Shown: positions 1-8,209 of the stretch, piece by piece
Layout: each line of letters begins with the position of its first letter
Position numbering within the stretch: the stretch's first letter is position 1
Source of the DNA: Rhodobacter sp.
GTDB lineage: Bacteria > Pseudomonadota > Alphaproteobacteria > Rhodobacterales > Rhodobacteraceae
Length of the DNA stretch: 27,015 nt
Reading direction: 5' to 3'
NCBI GenBank assembly: GCA_013824045.1
Contig: PNND01000064.1
Coordinates: 1-27,015 of the forward strand
Notes under the pieces: generated by a model
Databases searched by the model: none
The model's input: the letters and a program-made list of their open reading frames with translations, nothing else
Told to the model about the DNA's origin: nothing
Made by a program: the position numbers and the translations under genes

Positions 1-69
1 GGCCGCCGCATCGGGTGCCCCGCCACAGCCCACGGAATCCATCACGATCAGAAAGGCCCGCGCCATCAT
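1..69 (-). CDS. deoB: Phosphopentomutase, N-terminal fragment (runs off the window)
   Basis: Only the first 23 codons are present. They read MMARAFLIVMDSVGCGGAPD and on, the usual DeoB N-terminus, in which the aspartate of the MDSVG stretch is a metal ligand of the alkaline-phosphatase-like fold. DeoB interconverts (deoxy)ribose 1-phosphate and 5-phosphate, the step after DeoA in nucleoside breakdown. The start ATG overlaps the deoA stop codon (ATGA), so the two are translationally coupled. A second in-frame ATG follows directly, and either could be used. The identification rests on a short stretch plus gene order cdd-deoA-deoB. Confidence 0.85.
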   Translation of the reverse strand, partial: MMARAFLIVMDSVGCGGAPDAAA

Positions 70-1373
70 CCCACCCGCTTCAGGATCAGCGGCGGCTCTT
101 CGGGGGCCGAGCTTGCCACGCGATAGGCCGCCTGCACCGCCCGCACCGCCGCCTCGGCCGAGGCCTCATCCGCCGCATGCACCATACCCAGCGGCACCCC
201 GCGCGACACACCCTCGCCCAAGCCCGCCAGATCGGTCAGCCCGACCGACGGGTTGATCCGGTCGCCCTCGCGCAGGCGGCCCCCACCCAGATGCACCACC
301 GCCTCGCCCAGCGCGCGCCCGTCGATCGCGCCGATAAACCCGTCGCTCTCGCAGGGGATTTCCACCACCACCGGGGCCGAAGGCAACCGATCCGGCCAGC
401 GCTCCACGAAATCCGCAGGCCCGCCCTGCGCCGCCACCATGCGGCCGAACCACTCTGCCGCCTGCCCGTTCTCCAGCGCCTCGATGATGCGCCCCTCGCC
501 ATCCTCGGCATCCGCCGCCAACCCGCCCAGCGCCAGCGCCTCGCCCCCCAGCGCCGCCGTCAGATCCCACAGCGCGGCATTGACCGAAGTCCCCGTCAGC
601 GTCTCCATCACCTCGATCACCTCCAGCGCATTGCCCGCCGCCGTGGCGAGCGGCTGGCTCATGTCGGTGATCAGCGCCGATGTCATGCAGCCCGCCCCCT
701 GCGCGGTGGACACCAGCGCCTTCGCCAAAGCCTCGGCCTTCTCGAACGTGTCCATGAAGGCGCCCGACCCGCATTTCACATCCAGAACCAGCGCCTCCAA
801 CCCCGCCGACAGCTTCTTCGACAGGATGGATGCGGTGATCAGATCGATGCTTTCTACCGTCGATGTCACATCGCGGATCGCATAAAGCCGCCGATCCGCA
901 GGCGCGATTTCCGCGCTCGCCGCCACGATCGCACAGCGCACTTCGCCGATCTGGCGGCGCAGCTGATCCTCGCTCAGCCCCGTGCGAAAGCCGGGGATGG
1001 ATTCGAGCTTGTCCAGCGTCCCGCCCGTATGGCCCAAGCCCCGCCCCGAAATCATCGGCACATAAGCCCCGCAAGCCGCCAGCGCCGGAGCCAGCAACAG
1101 CGAGATGCAATCGCCGATCCCGCCCGTGGAATGCTTGTCGATCACCGGCCCGTTCAGATCCCACTCCAGCACCTTGCCGGAATCGCGCATCCCCCGCGTC
1201 AGCGCCACCCGCCCCGCCTCGCCCAGACCGTTCAAGAGCACTGCCATGGCAAAGGCCCCGGCCTGCGCATCCGTCACCACGCCCGTGGCCAAGCCCTTGG
1301 CAAACCAGCCCAGTTCATCGGCGGAAGGTTTCCCCCCGTCGCGCAGCTTGGCGATGATGGCGCGGGCGTCCAC
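66..1373 (-). CDS. deoA: Thymidine phosphorylase
   Basis: DeoA splits thymidine or deoxyuridine with phosphate to give the base and 2-deoxyribose 1-phosphate in the cytoplasm. From the GTG at 1373 the protein has 435 residues, close to the usual 440. The phosphate-binding KHSTGGIGD stretch is at about residues 80-88 and the family signature SGRGLGHTGGTLDKLE at 109-124. The frame stays open far upstream, but that extension would overlap nearly all of the cdd coding end and has no family resemblance, so I chose the GTG that begins 2 bases after the cdd stop. The next gene, deoB, overlaps by ATGA. The gene is part of a salvage operon cdd-deoA-deoB. The family also includes pyrimidine-nucleoside phosphorylases, but length and sequence fit DeoA better. 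Confidence 0.95.
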   Translation of the reverse strand: MDARAIIAKLRDGGKPSADELGWFAKGLATGVVTDAQAGAFAMAVLLNGLGEAGRVALTRGMRDSGKVLEWDLNGPVIDKHSTGGIGDCISLLLAPALAACGAYVPMISGRGLGHTGGTLDKLESIPGFRTGLSEDQLRRQIGEVRCAIVAASAEIAPADRRLYAIRDVTSTVESIDLITASILSKKLSAGLEALVLDVKCGSGAFMDTFEKAEALAKALVSTAQGAGCMTSALITDMSQPLATAAGNALEVIEVMETLTGTSVNAALWDLTAALGGEALALGGLAADAEDGEGRIIEALENGQAAEWFGRMVAAQGGPADFVERWPDRLPSAPVVVEIPCESDGFIGAIDGRALGEAVVHLGGGRLREGDRINPSVGLTDLAGLGEGVSRGVPLGMVHAADEASAEAAVRAVQAAYRVASSAPEEPPLILKRVG

Positions 1374-1375
1374 GC

Positions 1376-1768
1376 TCAGACCCGGTCCATATGCGCGGCG
1401 GTGAACACGCCGGGCAGCAGTTCCGCCACCGTCATCACGCGTTCCTTGCCATCTGTGGTGCAAAGCGTGACGCGCACATCCTGCGCCGCAAACTCCGCGA
1501 TCTTCTGCCGACACCCGCCACAGGGCGGCACCGGCTCCGGGCTGTCGGCAATCACGCAGACCTCGGCAATCCGCGTCTCGCCCCCCGCCACCATGGCGGC
1601 AATCGCCCCGGCTTCCGCACAGGTGCCCTCCGGATAGGCCACATTCTCCACATTGCAGCCGACATAGACCGCCCCGCTGGTGGTGCGCAGTGCCGCGCCT
1701 ACCTTGAACCGGGAATAGGGCGCATAGGCCTTTTCGCGCACTTCGGTAGCGGCAAGAAGAAGAGACAT
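1376..1768 (-). CDS. cdd: Cytidine deaminase
   Basis: Cdd deaminates cytidine and deoxycytidine to (deoxy)uridine, feeding the DeoA step encoded directly downstream. The protein is 130 residues, the size of the small tetrameric cytidine deaminases. The active-site CAE motif is at residues 50-52 (the glutamate is the proton shuttle, C50 a zinc ligand) and the second zinc motif PCGGC is at 82-86. The ATG at 1768 is preceded by GAGGTG at good distance. The frame is open further upstream to 1897, but that stretch crosses the terminator of the upstream gene and is not coding. First gene of the cdd-deoA-deoB operon. Confidence 0.96.
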   Translation of the reverse strand: MSLLLAATEVREKAYAPYSRFKVGAALRTTSGAVYVGCNVENVAYPEGTCAEAGAIAAMVAGGETRIAEVCVIADSPEPVPPCGGCRQKIAEFAAQDVRVTLCTTDGKERVMTVAELLPGVFTAAHMDRV

Positions 1769-1839
1769 AGGCGCACCTCGCAGATTTCTGACCATCTGGT
1801 CACAGTCTGGAAGCCCCGCGCCGGAATGGCAAGGCGCAC

Positions 1840-1858
1840 GATTTTTCTGCGAAAAATC
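1840..1858. repeat. AT-rich perfect palindrome, 8-bp arms
   Basis: GATTTTTC-TGC-GAAAAATC is a perfect inverted repeat in an otherwise GC-rich gap, directly after the GC hairpin of the cupin-gene terminator. Its style matches the two AT-rich palindromes behind glyA (14092-14135). It may be a second transcription stop or part of a family of small 3' hairpins. Confidence 0.6.
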
Positions 1859-1878
1859 AGGGGGGCTTTGCGCCCCCC
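1851..1878 (-). terminator. Rho-independent terminator of the VOC-cupin gene
   Basis: On the minus strand GGGGGGC-GCAAA-GCCCCCC forms a 7-bp GC stem followed by TGATTTTT. It lies 51 bases after the stop of the 1930-3024 gene and before cdd, so it separates that gene from the deo operon. Confidence 0.8.
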
Positions 1879-1905
1879 TCGCCGCTGCGCGGCTCACCCC
1901 CCGCA

Positions 1906-1926
1906 GGGTATTTGGGCCAAGATGAA
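1906..1926 (-). repeat. 21-bp intergenic repeat, copy 1
   Basis: Read on the minus strand this is identical over 21 bases to 5478-5498 (core ATCTTGGCCCAAATAC). It begins 3 bases after the stop codon of the VOC-cupin gene, in the same orientation relative to that gene as copy 2 has to maeB. Confidence 0.75.
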
Positions 1927-1929
1927 AGC

Positions 1930-3024
1930 CTAGACCGGCTCGGTCTCCGGCTTGCCCGGCAGCGTCACCTCCAAAAGTTCCAGATCCGGGGTCGGGTCGC
2001 CATAGCGCGTGGCCATCCCGGGCGGGATGACGAAGGCATCGCCGGGTGACAGGCGGAAGGGCTCCTTCCCTTCGCCCTCCAGCGTGAAACTGCCCTTCAT
2101 CACAAAGGTGAAGAGGATATCGCCCTGATGGTTCGTCCAGACCGTCGCGCCCCCATCCGGGCGCGCCACCATGACCGAGGCCACGCCCTTCGTAGCCGCG
2201 TCAATCCCAGTATCCCGCGCAACGAAGCCCGGCAGGCGGAAGGGGCGAAACTCCCCCTTCGCCCCCTCATCATAAACAAACCGCTGCCCCTTCCATTCCC
2301 GCTCGGGGCGCAGATGCGGGGTGGGCAGGTCCATTTCATGGTCGATCTCGGTCACATGTTCGGCTGGCACGCCGATCTCGATCACCTCGATCCCGTCGCT
2401 GGCATGCAGCACGCGGTGGCGAATCTCGGGCGGCTGGATGAAGCAATCCCCCGCCATCAGCCGGATGGCGGGGCCCTGATCCTCATAGACCACATCCACC
2501 CAGCCGTTGATGCAGAAGATCAGCTGAAACCCGACCTTGTGGAAATGCACCATGTCCGGCACCGGCCCGCCATCGGGGATGCGGATATGGCTCGCGATCA
2601 TCGCGCCCCCCAACCGCGACGGCACCAGATCGCGATATTCCATCCCCGCCCGCCCGATGATCCACGGCGCCTGTTCCGCCAGCCGCCGCACGACAAAGGC
2701 ATGTTCCGTCTTGGGCAGCACCAGCGGCGGGTTGGCGCGGTCGATCTCCACCCGTGTGCCGTTGGGCGCGATCAGCAGCCGCTCGCCCCCGGCGAACCCC
2801 TCCTCATCGGTCAGGATGCGCACTGTGCCAGGATGCTCCGCCGCCCCCTTCTGGATGCGCAGCCTGAGGCCATGGCCCGACAGCACCGCCACCTCCGGAT
2901 TGTCGGCCGGATAGATCATGTCCAGCCGAAACCCGAGTGTCTTGGTCCAGAACGGCAGATCGTCGCGCAATTCCTGCGTCGGCAGGCGCATCTCGGCCCG
3001 CGTTTCGCCCTTTACTTCAAACAT
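1930..3024 (-). CDS. VOC-like domain fused to a double cupin, function unknown
   Basis: 364 residues, cytoplasmic. Residues about 15-100 look like a glyoxalase/VOC half (LPFWTKTLGFRLDMIYP). Residues about 130-230 are a first cupin with HFH at 160-162, a glutamine where cupins often have glutamate (Q167), a glycine turn (ING), AGD at 191-193 and H203, so most metal ligands are there. Residues about 265-355 are a second cupin (NHQGDILFTFVMKG, SPGDAFVIPPG) that lacks a clear second histidine and may not bind metal. The start ATG has GGAGG 7-8 bases upstream. It is divergent from maeB and has its own terminator. Substrate unknown: double cupins include dioxygenases and ureidoglycine aminohydrolases, but nothing here selects one. 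Confidence 0.85.
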   Translation of the reverse strand: MFEVKGETRAEMRLPTQELRDDLPFWTKTLGFRLDMIYPADNPEVAVLSGHGLRLRIQKGAAEHPGTVRILTDEEGFAGGERLLIAPNGTRVEIDRANPPLVLPKTEHAFVVRRLAEQAPWIIGRAGMEYRDLVPSRLGGAMIASHIRIPDGGPVPDMVHFHKVGFQLIFCINGWVDVVYEDQGPAIRLMAGDCFIQPPEIRHRVLHASDGIEVIEIGVPAEHVTEIDHEMDLPTPHLRPEREWKGQRFVYDEGAKGEFRPFRLPGFVARDTGIDAATKGVASVMVARPDGGATVWTNHQGDILFTFVMKGSFTLEGEGKEPFRLSPGDAFVIPPGMATRYGDPTPDLELLEVTLPGKPETEPV

Positions 3025-3130
3025 CTCGGCCTCCGTTCTGCCCGCAAAGAATGGCCGCGCTTTCCGGGGATTTGCAAGACGGGCAGAAAACGCCTATTGG
3101 AAAGAACGTAAAGTGGTTTTGGCAAAAGTA

Positions 3131-3144
3131 GTTTAACGTTAAAC
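3131..3144. promoter_or_regulatory. Perfect 14-bp palindrome, candidate operator upstream of maeB
   Basis: GTTTAACGTTAAAC is a perfect inverted repeat with a central CG, 18 bases before the chosen maeB start and within the divergent promoter region shared with the VOC-cupin gene. The form (even palindrome, central CG) is that of LacI-family operators. Which regulator binds it cannot be told from the window. Confidence 0.5.
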
Positions 3145-3162
3145 AAAATGGCGGAGGGGGCG

Positions 3163-5457
3163 ATGGAAGATCACGTCAAGGGCGACTCGCGGCAGGAAAA
3201 TGCGCGGCAGGCGGCGCTGGATTACCATGAATTCCCCAAGCCCGGTAAGCTTGAGATCCGCGCCACCAAGCCGCTCGCCAATGGCCGCGACCTGTCCCGC
3301 GCCTATTCCCCCGGCGTGGCCGAGGCCTGTCTTGAGATCAAGGCCGACCCCGCCACCGCCTCGCGCTACACCGCACGCGGCAACCTTGTCGCTGTCGTCT
3401 CGAACGGCACCGCCGTGCTGGGCCTTGGCAATATCGGCGCGCTGGCCTCCAAGCCGGTGATGGAAGGCAAGGCCGTCCTCTTCAAGAAATTCGCCAATAT
3501 CGACTGTTTCGATATCGAATTGAACGAACCCGATCCCGTCAAACTCGCCGATATCGTCTGCGCGCTGGAACCCACCTTCGGCGCGATCAACCTTGAGGAT
3601 ATCAAGGCCCCCGACTGCTTCATCGTCGAGAAACTCTGCCGCGAGCGGATGAATATCCCCGTCTTCCACGACGATCAGCACGGCACCGCCATCGTCGTGG
3701 GGGCCGCCGCCACCAACGCGCTGATCGTCGCCGGAAAGAAGTTCGAGGATATCAAGGTCGTCTCCACCGGCGGGGGCGCGGCAGGCATCGCCTGCCTGAA
3801 CATGCTGCTGAACCTCGGCGTCAAACGCGAGAACGTCTGGCTCTGCGATCTGGCGGGTCTGGTCTACAAGGGCCGCGCCGATCAGATGACCGCGCAGAAA
3901 GAGGAATACGCCCAAGGCACCACCCCGGCTACACTGGCCGATGTGATCGAAGGGGCCGATCTCTTCCTCGGCCTCTCTGGCCCGGGCGTGCTGACGGCAG
4001 AAATGGTCGCCAAGATGGCCCCCCGCCCCATCGTCTTTGCCCTTGCCAACCCAATGCCCGAGATTCTGCCCGATCAGGTCCGCGCCGTGGCCCCGGATGC
4101 GATCATCGCCACGGGTCGCTCCGACTTTCCCAATCAGGTCAACAACGTCCTCTGCTTTCCCTTCATCTTCCGGGGTGCACTGGATGTCGGCGCGACCGAG
4201 ATCAACAAGCGCATGGAAATCGCCTGTATCGAAGGCATCGCCGCGCTGGCCCGCGCCACCACCAGCGCCGAGGCCGCCGCCGCCTATAGCGCCGAGAAGC
4301 TTTCCTTCGGGGCCGATTACCTGATCCCCAAACCCTTTGACCCCCGCCTCATCGGTGTGGTCGCCAGCGCCGTGGCCAAGGCCGCGATGGAAACGGGCGT
4401 CGCCACCCGCCCCATCGCCGATCTGGATGCCTACAAGCGCGGGCTGGACGGATCGGTGTTCAAATCCGCCCTCATCATGCGCCCGGTGTTCGAGGCGTCA
4501 AAGGTCGCCGCCCGCACCATCGTCTTTGCCGAAGGCGAAGATGAGCGCGTCCTGCGCGCCGCCCATGCGATGATGGAGGAAACCAACGATATCCCCATCC
4601 TCATCGGCCGCCCCGATGTGGTGGAATCCCGCTGCGAACGCGCAGGCCTGCCCATCCGGCCCGGCCGCGATGTTCATCTGGTCAACCCCGAGAATGATCC
4701 CCGCTACCGCGATTACTGGGGCACCTATCACGATCTCATGGCCCGTCGCGGCGTGTCGCCCGATATCGCCCGCGCCGTGATGCGCACCAACACCACCGCC
4801 ATCGCCGCCGTCATGGTCCACCGGGGTGAGGCCGACAGCATGATCTGCGGCACCTTCGGCCAATACCACTGGCACCTCAACTACATCCGTCAGGTGCTGG
4901 CGCGCGACGGCCTCCACCCCGTCGGCGCGCTCTCGCTGATGATCCTCGAAGACGGCCCCCTCTTCATCGCCGACACACAGGTGAACCCCGAACCCACGCC
5001 CGACCAGATCCGCGACACCGTCATCGGTGCCGCCCGCCATGTGCGCCGCTTCGGCCTCACGCCCAAGATCGCGCTGTGCACGCAAAGCCAGTTCGGCAAC
5101 ATGGACAACTCCGCCGCCATGCGCATGCGCGCCGCGCTTGAGCTGCTCGATGCCCGCGAACCCGATTTCTGCTATGAGGGTGAGATGAACGTCGACTCCG
5201 CGCTCGACCAATCGCTGCGCGACCGTCTGCTGCCCAACTCCCGCATGGACGGCGCGGCGAACGTCCTTGTCTTCGCCTCCACCGACGCGGCGGCGGCCAC
5301 GCGCAACATCCTCAAGATGAAGGCCAACGGGCTGGAAGTCGGCCCCATCCTGATGGGCATGGGCAACAAGGCCCATATCGTGACCAACTCCATCACCGCG
5401 CGGGGCTTGCTGAACATCTCGGCGCTGGCCGGAACCCCGGTGACGCATTACGGCTAG
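3163..5457 (+). CDS. maeB: NADP-dependent malic enzyme with C-terminal phosphotransacetylase-like domain
   Basis: MaeB decarboxylates malate to pyruvate with reduction of NADP, linking the TCA cycle to gluconeogenic and NADPH supply. The protein is 764 residues, the MaeB length. The malic N-terminal domain ([14 protein letters not shown] at about 47-60) is followed by the Rossmann domain with TGGGAAGI near residue 202. The C-terminal third from about residue 445 ([17 protein letters not shown]) is the phosphotransacetylase-like domain, thought to be regulatory (acetyl-CoA sensing) rather than catalytic. An ATG at 3148 is also in frame, but GGAGGGGG sits between it and the ATG at 3163 at ideal spacing, so I chose 3163. 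Single gene; a palindromic candidate operator lies upstream and the 21-bp repeat follows its stop. Confidence 0.95.
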   Translation: MEDHVKGDSRQENARQAALDYHEFPKPGKLEIRATKPLANGRDLSRAYSPGVAEACLEIKADPATASRYTARGNLVAVVSNGTAVLGLGNIGALASKPVMEGKAVLFKKFANIDCFDIELNEPDPVKLADIVCALEPTFGAINLEDIKAPDCFIVEKLCRERMNIPVFHDDQHGTAIVVGAAATNALIVAGKKFEDIKVVSTGGGAAGIACLNMLLNLGVKRENVWLCDLAGLVYKGRADQMTAQKEEYAQGTTPATLADVIEGADLFLGLSGPGVLTAEMVAKMAPRPIVFALANPMPEILPDQVRAVAPDAIIATGRSDFPNQVNNVLCFPFIFRGALDVGATEINKRMEIACIEGIAALARATTSAEAAAAYSAEKLSFGADYLIPKPFDPRLIGVVASAVAKAAMETGVATRPIADLDAYKRGLDGSVFKSALIMRPVFEASKVAARTIVFAEGEDERVLRAAHAMMEETNDIPILIGRPDVVESRCERAGLPIRPGRDVHLVNPENDPRYRDYWGTYHDLMARRGVSPDIARAVMRTNTTAIAAVMVHRGEADSMICGTFGQYHWHLNYIRQVLARDGLHPVGALSLMILEDGPLFIADTQVNPEPTPDQIRDTVIGAARHVRRFGLTPKIALCTQSQFGNMDNSAAMRMRAALELLDAREPDFCYEGEMNVDSALDQSLRDRLLPNSRMDGAANVLVFASTDAAAATRNILKMKANGLEVGPILMGMGNKAHIVTNSITARGLLNISALAGTPVTHYG

Positions 5458-5477
5458 GATGCGCGGCACCCTGCCCC

Positions 5478-5498
5478 TTCATCTTGGCCCAAATACCC
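5478..5498 (+). repeat. 21-bp intergenic repeat, copy 2
   Basis: Identical over 21 bases to the minus-strand reading of 1906-1926. It starts 20 bases after the maeB stop, in the same orientation relative to the gene. Confidence 0.75.
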
Positions 5499-5542
5499 AA
5501 ATCCACCCGCGCCGTCGCGCCACGGTGAGCGTATCGCACTTT

Positions 5543-5569
5543 CCCTCTCCCGGCCTTCACGGGGGAGGG
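5543..5569. repeat. Stem-loop, 10-bp arms with one mismatch
   Basis: CCCTCTCCCG (5543-5552) faces CGGGGGAGGG (5560-5569) over a 7-base loop. No T-tract follows, so it is not a classical terminator. It lies in the 328-base gap between maeB and prpE, which otherwise holds the 21-bp repeat and the TTTGCAAA boxes. Confidence 0.4.
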
Positions 5570-5600
5570 GGCAGCGCCAGCAAAGTGAGTCGCCCCAAAC

Positions 5601-5689
5601 TTTGCAAAGCCCGCCGCAGTTAACCGCAATCCGCTAAGCCTCGGCCGGTTTGCAAAAATTTGCAGACCCGCCTTGCAATATTCTGCAAA
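5601..5689. promoter_or_regulatory. Cluster of TTTGCAAA boxes upstream of prpE
   Basis: Two perfect TTTGCAAA boxes (5601-5608, 5649-5656) and three near copies, TTTGCAGA (5659-5666), CTTGCAAT (5672-5679) and TCTGCAAA (5682-5689), lie within 89 bases. Four of them form two pairs with a 10-base start-to-start step, one helical turn. TTTGCAAA is, as I recall, the recognition core of the short-chain fatty acyl-CoA regulators (ScfR; PccR in Rhodobacter sphaeroides, RamB in actinobacteria). The next gene is a propionyl-CoA synthetase, which fits. The array ends 96 bases before the prpE start. Confidence 0.65.
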
Positions 5690-5785
5690 CAAAACGCCGA
5701 TGCCCGCTCATGTTCACGGTAACAGCGTTGCGTCACTGCCCCCCGGTCGCGTAACAAAACCCCAACTCGTGGAGGAGGGCATACG

Positions 5786-7678
5786 ATGGCATACCGGGAA
5801 CTCTATGCGAAATGGAAAGCCGATCCCGAAGGCTATTGGCTGAACGCCGCAGGCGCGATTGATTGGGTCGAACGCCCGCAGACCGCGCTCAACACCTCCC
5901 GCGCGCCGCTTTACGAATGGTTCACCGACGCCCGCGTGAACACCTGCTGGAACGCGGTGGATCGCCACGTCCTCGCCGGACGCGGCGCGCAGCCCGCCAT
6001 CATCCATGACAGCCCGGTCACCGGGACCAAACACGTCATCACCTATGCCGAATTGCAGGACCGCGTCGCCCGCCTCGCTGGCGCGCTGAAAGCCAAGGGC
6101 GTCACCAAGGGCGACCGCGTCATCATCTACATGCCCATGGTGCCCGAGGCGCTGGAGGCCATGCTCGCCTGCGGCCGCATCGGCGCGATCCATTCCGTCG
6201 TCTTCGGCGGCTTCGCGGCCAATGAACTCGCCGTCCGGATCGACGATTGCACCCCCAAGGCCATCATCGCCGCCTCCTGCGGCATCGAACCGACCCGCGT
6301 CGTCCACTACAAACCGCTGCTTGACGCCGCCATCGACATGGCCACCCACAAGCCCGATTTCTGCGTGATCCTGCAACGCGAACAGGAAGTGGCCAAGCTG
6401 ATCGAAGGCCGCGACGTCGCCTGGCACTCCTTCCAATATGGCGTGGAACCCGCCGATTGCGTGCCGGTCGAAGGCAACCACCCCGCCTATATCCTCTACA
6501 CCTCCGGCACCACCGGCGCGCCCAAGGGCGTGGTCCGCCCCACCGCAGGCCATCTTGTGGCGCTGGCTTGGACCATGCGCGCCATCTACGATTGCGGCCC
6601 CGGCGATGTCTTCTGGGCGGCCTCCGATGTGGGCTGGGTCGTGGGCCACAGCTATATCTGCTACGCCCCCCTCATCGCGGGCTGCACCACCATCGTCTAT
6701 GAAGGCAAACCCGTGGGCACCCCCGATGCCGGGGCCTTCTGGCGGGTGATCGCCGAACACAAGGTCCGCGCCTTCTTCACCGCGCCCACCGCGCTGCGCG
6801 CCATCAAACGCGACGATCCCGAAGGCAAACTGGTCGGCGATTACGATCTGACCAACCTCCAAGCCCTCTACCTCGCCGGGGAACGCGCCGACCCCGACAC
6901 CGTGAACTGGGCGGGCCGCCATCTGAACGTGCCGGTCGTCGATCACTGGTGGCAGACCGAAACCGGCTATGCCATCGCGGCCAACCCGCTGGGCATCGAA
7001 CATCTTCCCATCAAGGTGGGCTCCCCCTCCGTCGCCATGCCCGGCTTCGATGTGCAGGTGCTGGATGAAGGCGGCCACCCCGTGGCAGCAGGCCAGCTTG
7101 GCGCCATCGCCATCAAGCTGCCCCTGCCCCCCGGCACCCTGCCCACGCTCTGGAATGCCGAAGATCGCTTCCGCAAATCCTACCTCGCCCATTTCCCCGG
7201 CTTCTATGAAACCGGCGACGCGGGCTATGTGGATGAGGACGGCTATCTCTACATCATGGCCCGCACCGATGACGTCATCAACGTCGCAGGCCACCGCCTC
7301 TCCACCGGCGCGATGGAAGAGGTGCTGGGCTTCCACCCCGATGTCGCCGAATGCGCCGTCATCGGCGTGTCGGATGATCTCAAGGGCCAATCGCCCTTGG
7401 GCTTCCTTTGCCTGAACAAGGGCTGCGACCGCCCCGCCGCCGATATCGTCAAGGAATGCGTCACCCTCATGCGCGAAAAGATCGGCCCCGTCGCCGATTT
7501 CAAACGTGCCGTGGTGGTGGACCGCCTGCCCAAGACGCGGTCGGGCAAGATCCTGCGCGGCACGATGGTCAAGATCGCCGACGGGCAGGATTACAAGATG
7601 CCCGCCACCATCGACGATCCCGCCATTCTGGACGAGATCCGCACCGCGCTGCAAAGCCTCGGCCTTGCTGCGCGCTGA
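5786..7678 (+). CDS. prpE: Propionyl-CoA synthetase (propionate-CoA ligase)
   Basis: This acyl-AMP-forming ligase activates propionate with ATP and CoA, the entry step to propionyl-CoA carboxylase and methylmalonyl-CoA use. 630 residues, the PrpE length. The nucleotide-binding YTSGTTGAPKGV motif is at about 237-248, the WWQTETG motif follows near 390, and the C-terminal KTRSGKIL holds the adenylation lysine K588. The stretch LAGERADPDT and the C-terminal domain pattern separate PrpE from acetyl-CoA synthetase Acs, though use of acetate as a side substrate is possible. GGAGGAGGG precedes the ATG. Likely a single gene, controlled by the TTTGCAAA array upstream. Confidence 0.92.
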   Translation: MAYRELYAKWKADPEGYWLNAAGAIDWVERPQTALNTSRAPLYEWFTDARVNTCWNAVDRHVLAGRGAQPAIIHDSPVTGTKHVITYAELQDRVARLAGALKAKGVTKGDRVIIYMPMVPEALEAMLACGRIGAIHSVVFGGFAANELAVRIDDCTPKAIIAASCGIEPTRVVHYKPLLDAAIDMATHKPDFCVILQREQEVAKLIEGRDVAWHSFQYGVEPADCVPVEGNHPAYILYTSGTTGAPKGVVRPTAGHLVALAWTMRAIYDCGPGDVFWAASDVGWVVGHSYICYAPLIAGCTTIVYEGKPVGTPDAGAFWRVIAEHKVRAFFTAPTALRAIKRDDPEGKLVGDYDLTNLQALYLAGERADPDTVNWAGRHLNVPVVDHWWQTETGYAIAANPLGIEHLPIKVGSPSVAMPGFDVQVLDEGGHPVAAGQLGAIAIKLPLPPGTLPTLWNAEDRFRKSYLAHFPGFYETGDAGYVDEDGYLYIMARTDDVINVAGHRLSTGAMEEVLGFHPDVAECAVIGVSDDLKGQSPLGFLCLNKGCDRPAADIVKECVTLMREKIGPVADFKRAVVVDRLPKTRSGKILRGTMVKIADGQDYKMPATIDDPAILDEIRTALQSLGLAAR

Positions 7679-7807
7679 TCCCCGCCAAGCCGCAAACCTA
7701 CCTCTAAGGCCTACTGGACAACCCGCCCCGCGCAGGTAGTCTTGCGCCATGAAAGCCGTGCCCGCCTCCGCCGCCTGTCGATACCCCGCCGCGCCGGGCA
7801 GGGCTGC

Positions 7808-8209
7808 ATGACTGCGGCCGATCCCTTGGGCATTTTCGGCGACAGCTCCGCGCTGCACGACATCCTTGACATGGCCGGGCCCGACACCGCGCTGCGCATC
7901 CTTCACCAGATCCATATCGACCTTTCTGCAACAGCCGCGCTGATCGCCCCTGCCATCGCTCAGGCCGACTGCGCCACGATCCGCGCCCAGACCCATGTCC
8001 TGATCTCGCTCGCCGGAACCATCGGCGCGACCCGCCTGCACGCGCAGGCGGTGGACCTGAACGCCGCCGCCCATGCCGAGGATGAAGCGGCCATCGCCAC
8101 CCTCGGCGGCCCGCTGATCACAGACCTCACCGCCCTCATCGCGCTGATCGCCGCCCGCCCGTTGCCCGACCATTCCCCCGACCAGACCTCCGACGAAGCC
8201 GCCGCATGA
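7808..8209 (+). CDS. Hpt-domain phosphotransfer protein, LuxU-like
   Basis: 133 residues, mostly helical and cytoplasmic. The stretch HVLISLAGTIGA followed by RLHAQAVDLNAAA is the Hpt helix, with H63 as the likely phosphorylated histidine. The lysine usually found three residues after the histidine is isoleucine here. It would pass phosphate between an unseen hybrid histidine kinase and the response regulator encoded next, whose ATG overlaps this stop codon (ATGA). The frame is open to a TTG at 7742, but the family match begins after the ATG at 7808. That start has only a weak GGGCAGGG upstream and may depend on coupling to a 20-codon ORF at 7749-7811. Confidence 0.75.
   Translation: MTAADPLGIFGDSSALHDILDMAGPDTALRILHQIHIDLSATAALIAPAIAQADCATIRAQTHVLISLAGTIGATRLHAQAVDLNAAAHAEDEAAIATLGGPLITDLTALIALIAARPLPDHSPDQTSDEAAA

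Noticed and set aside
15..1637. 540-codon plus-strand open frame
   Set aside because: Lies antisense to deoA and cdd, rich in Arg, Pro and His as expected for the shadow of GC-rich genes, with no domain.
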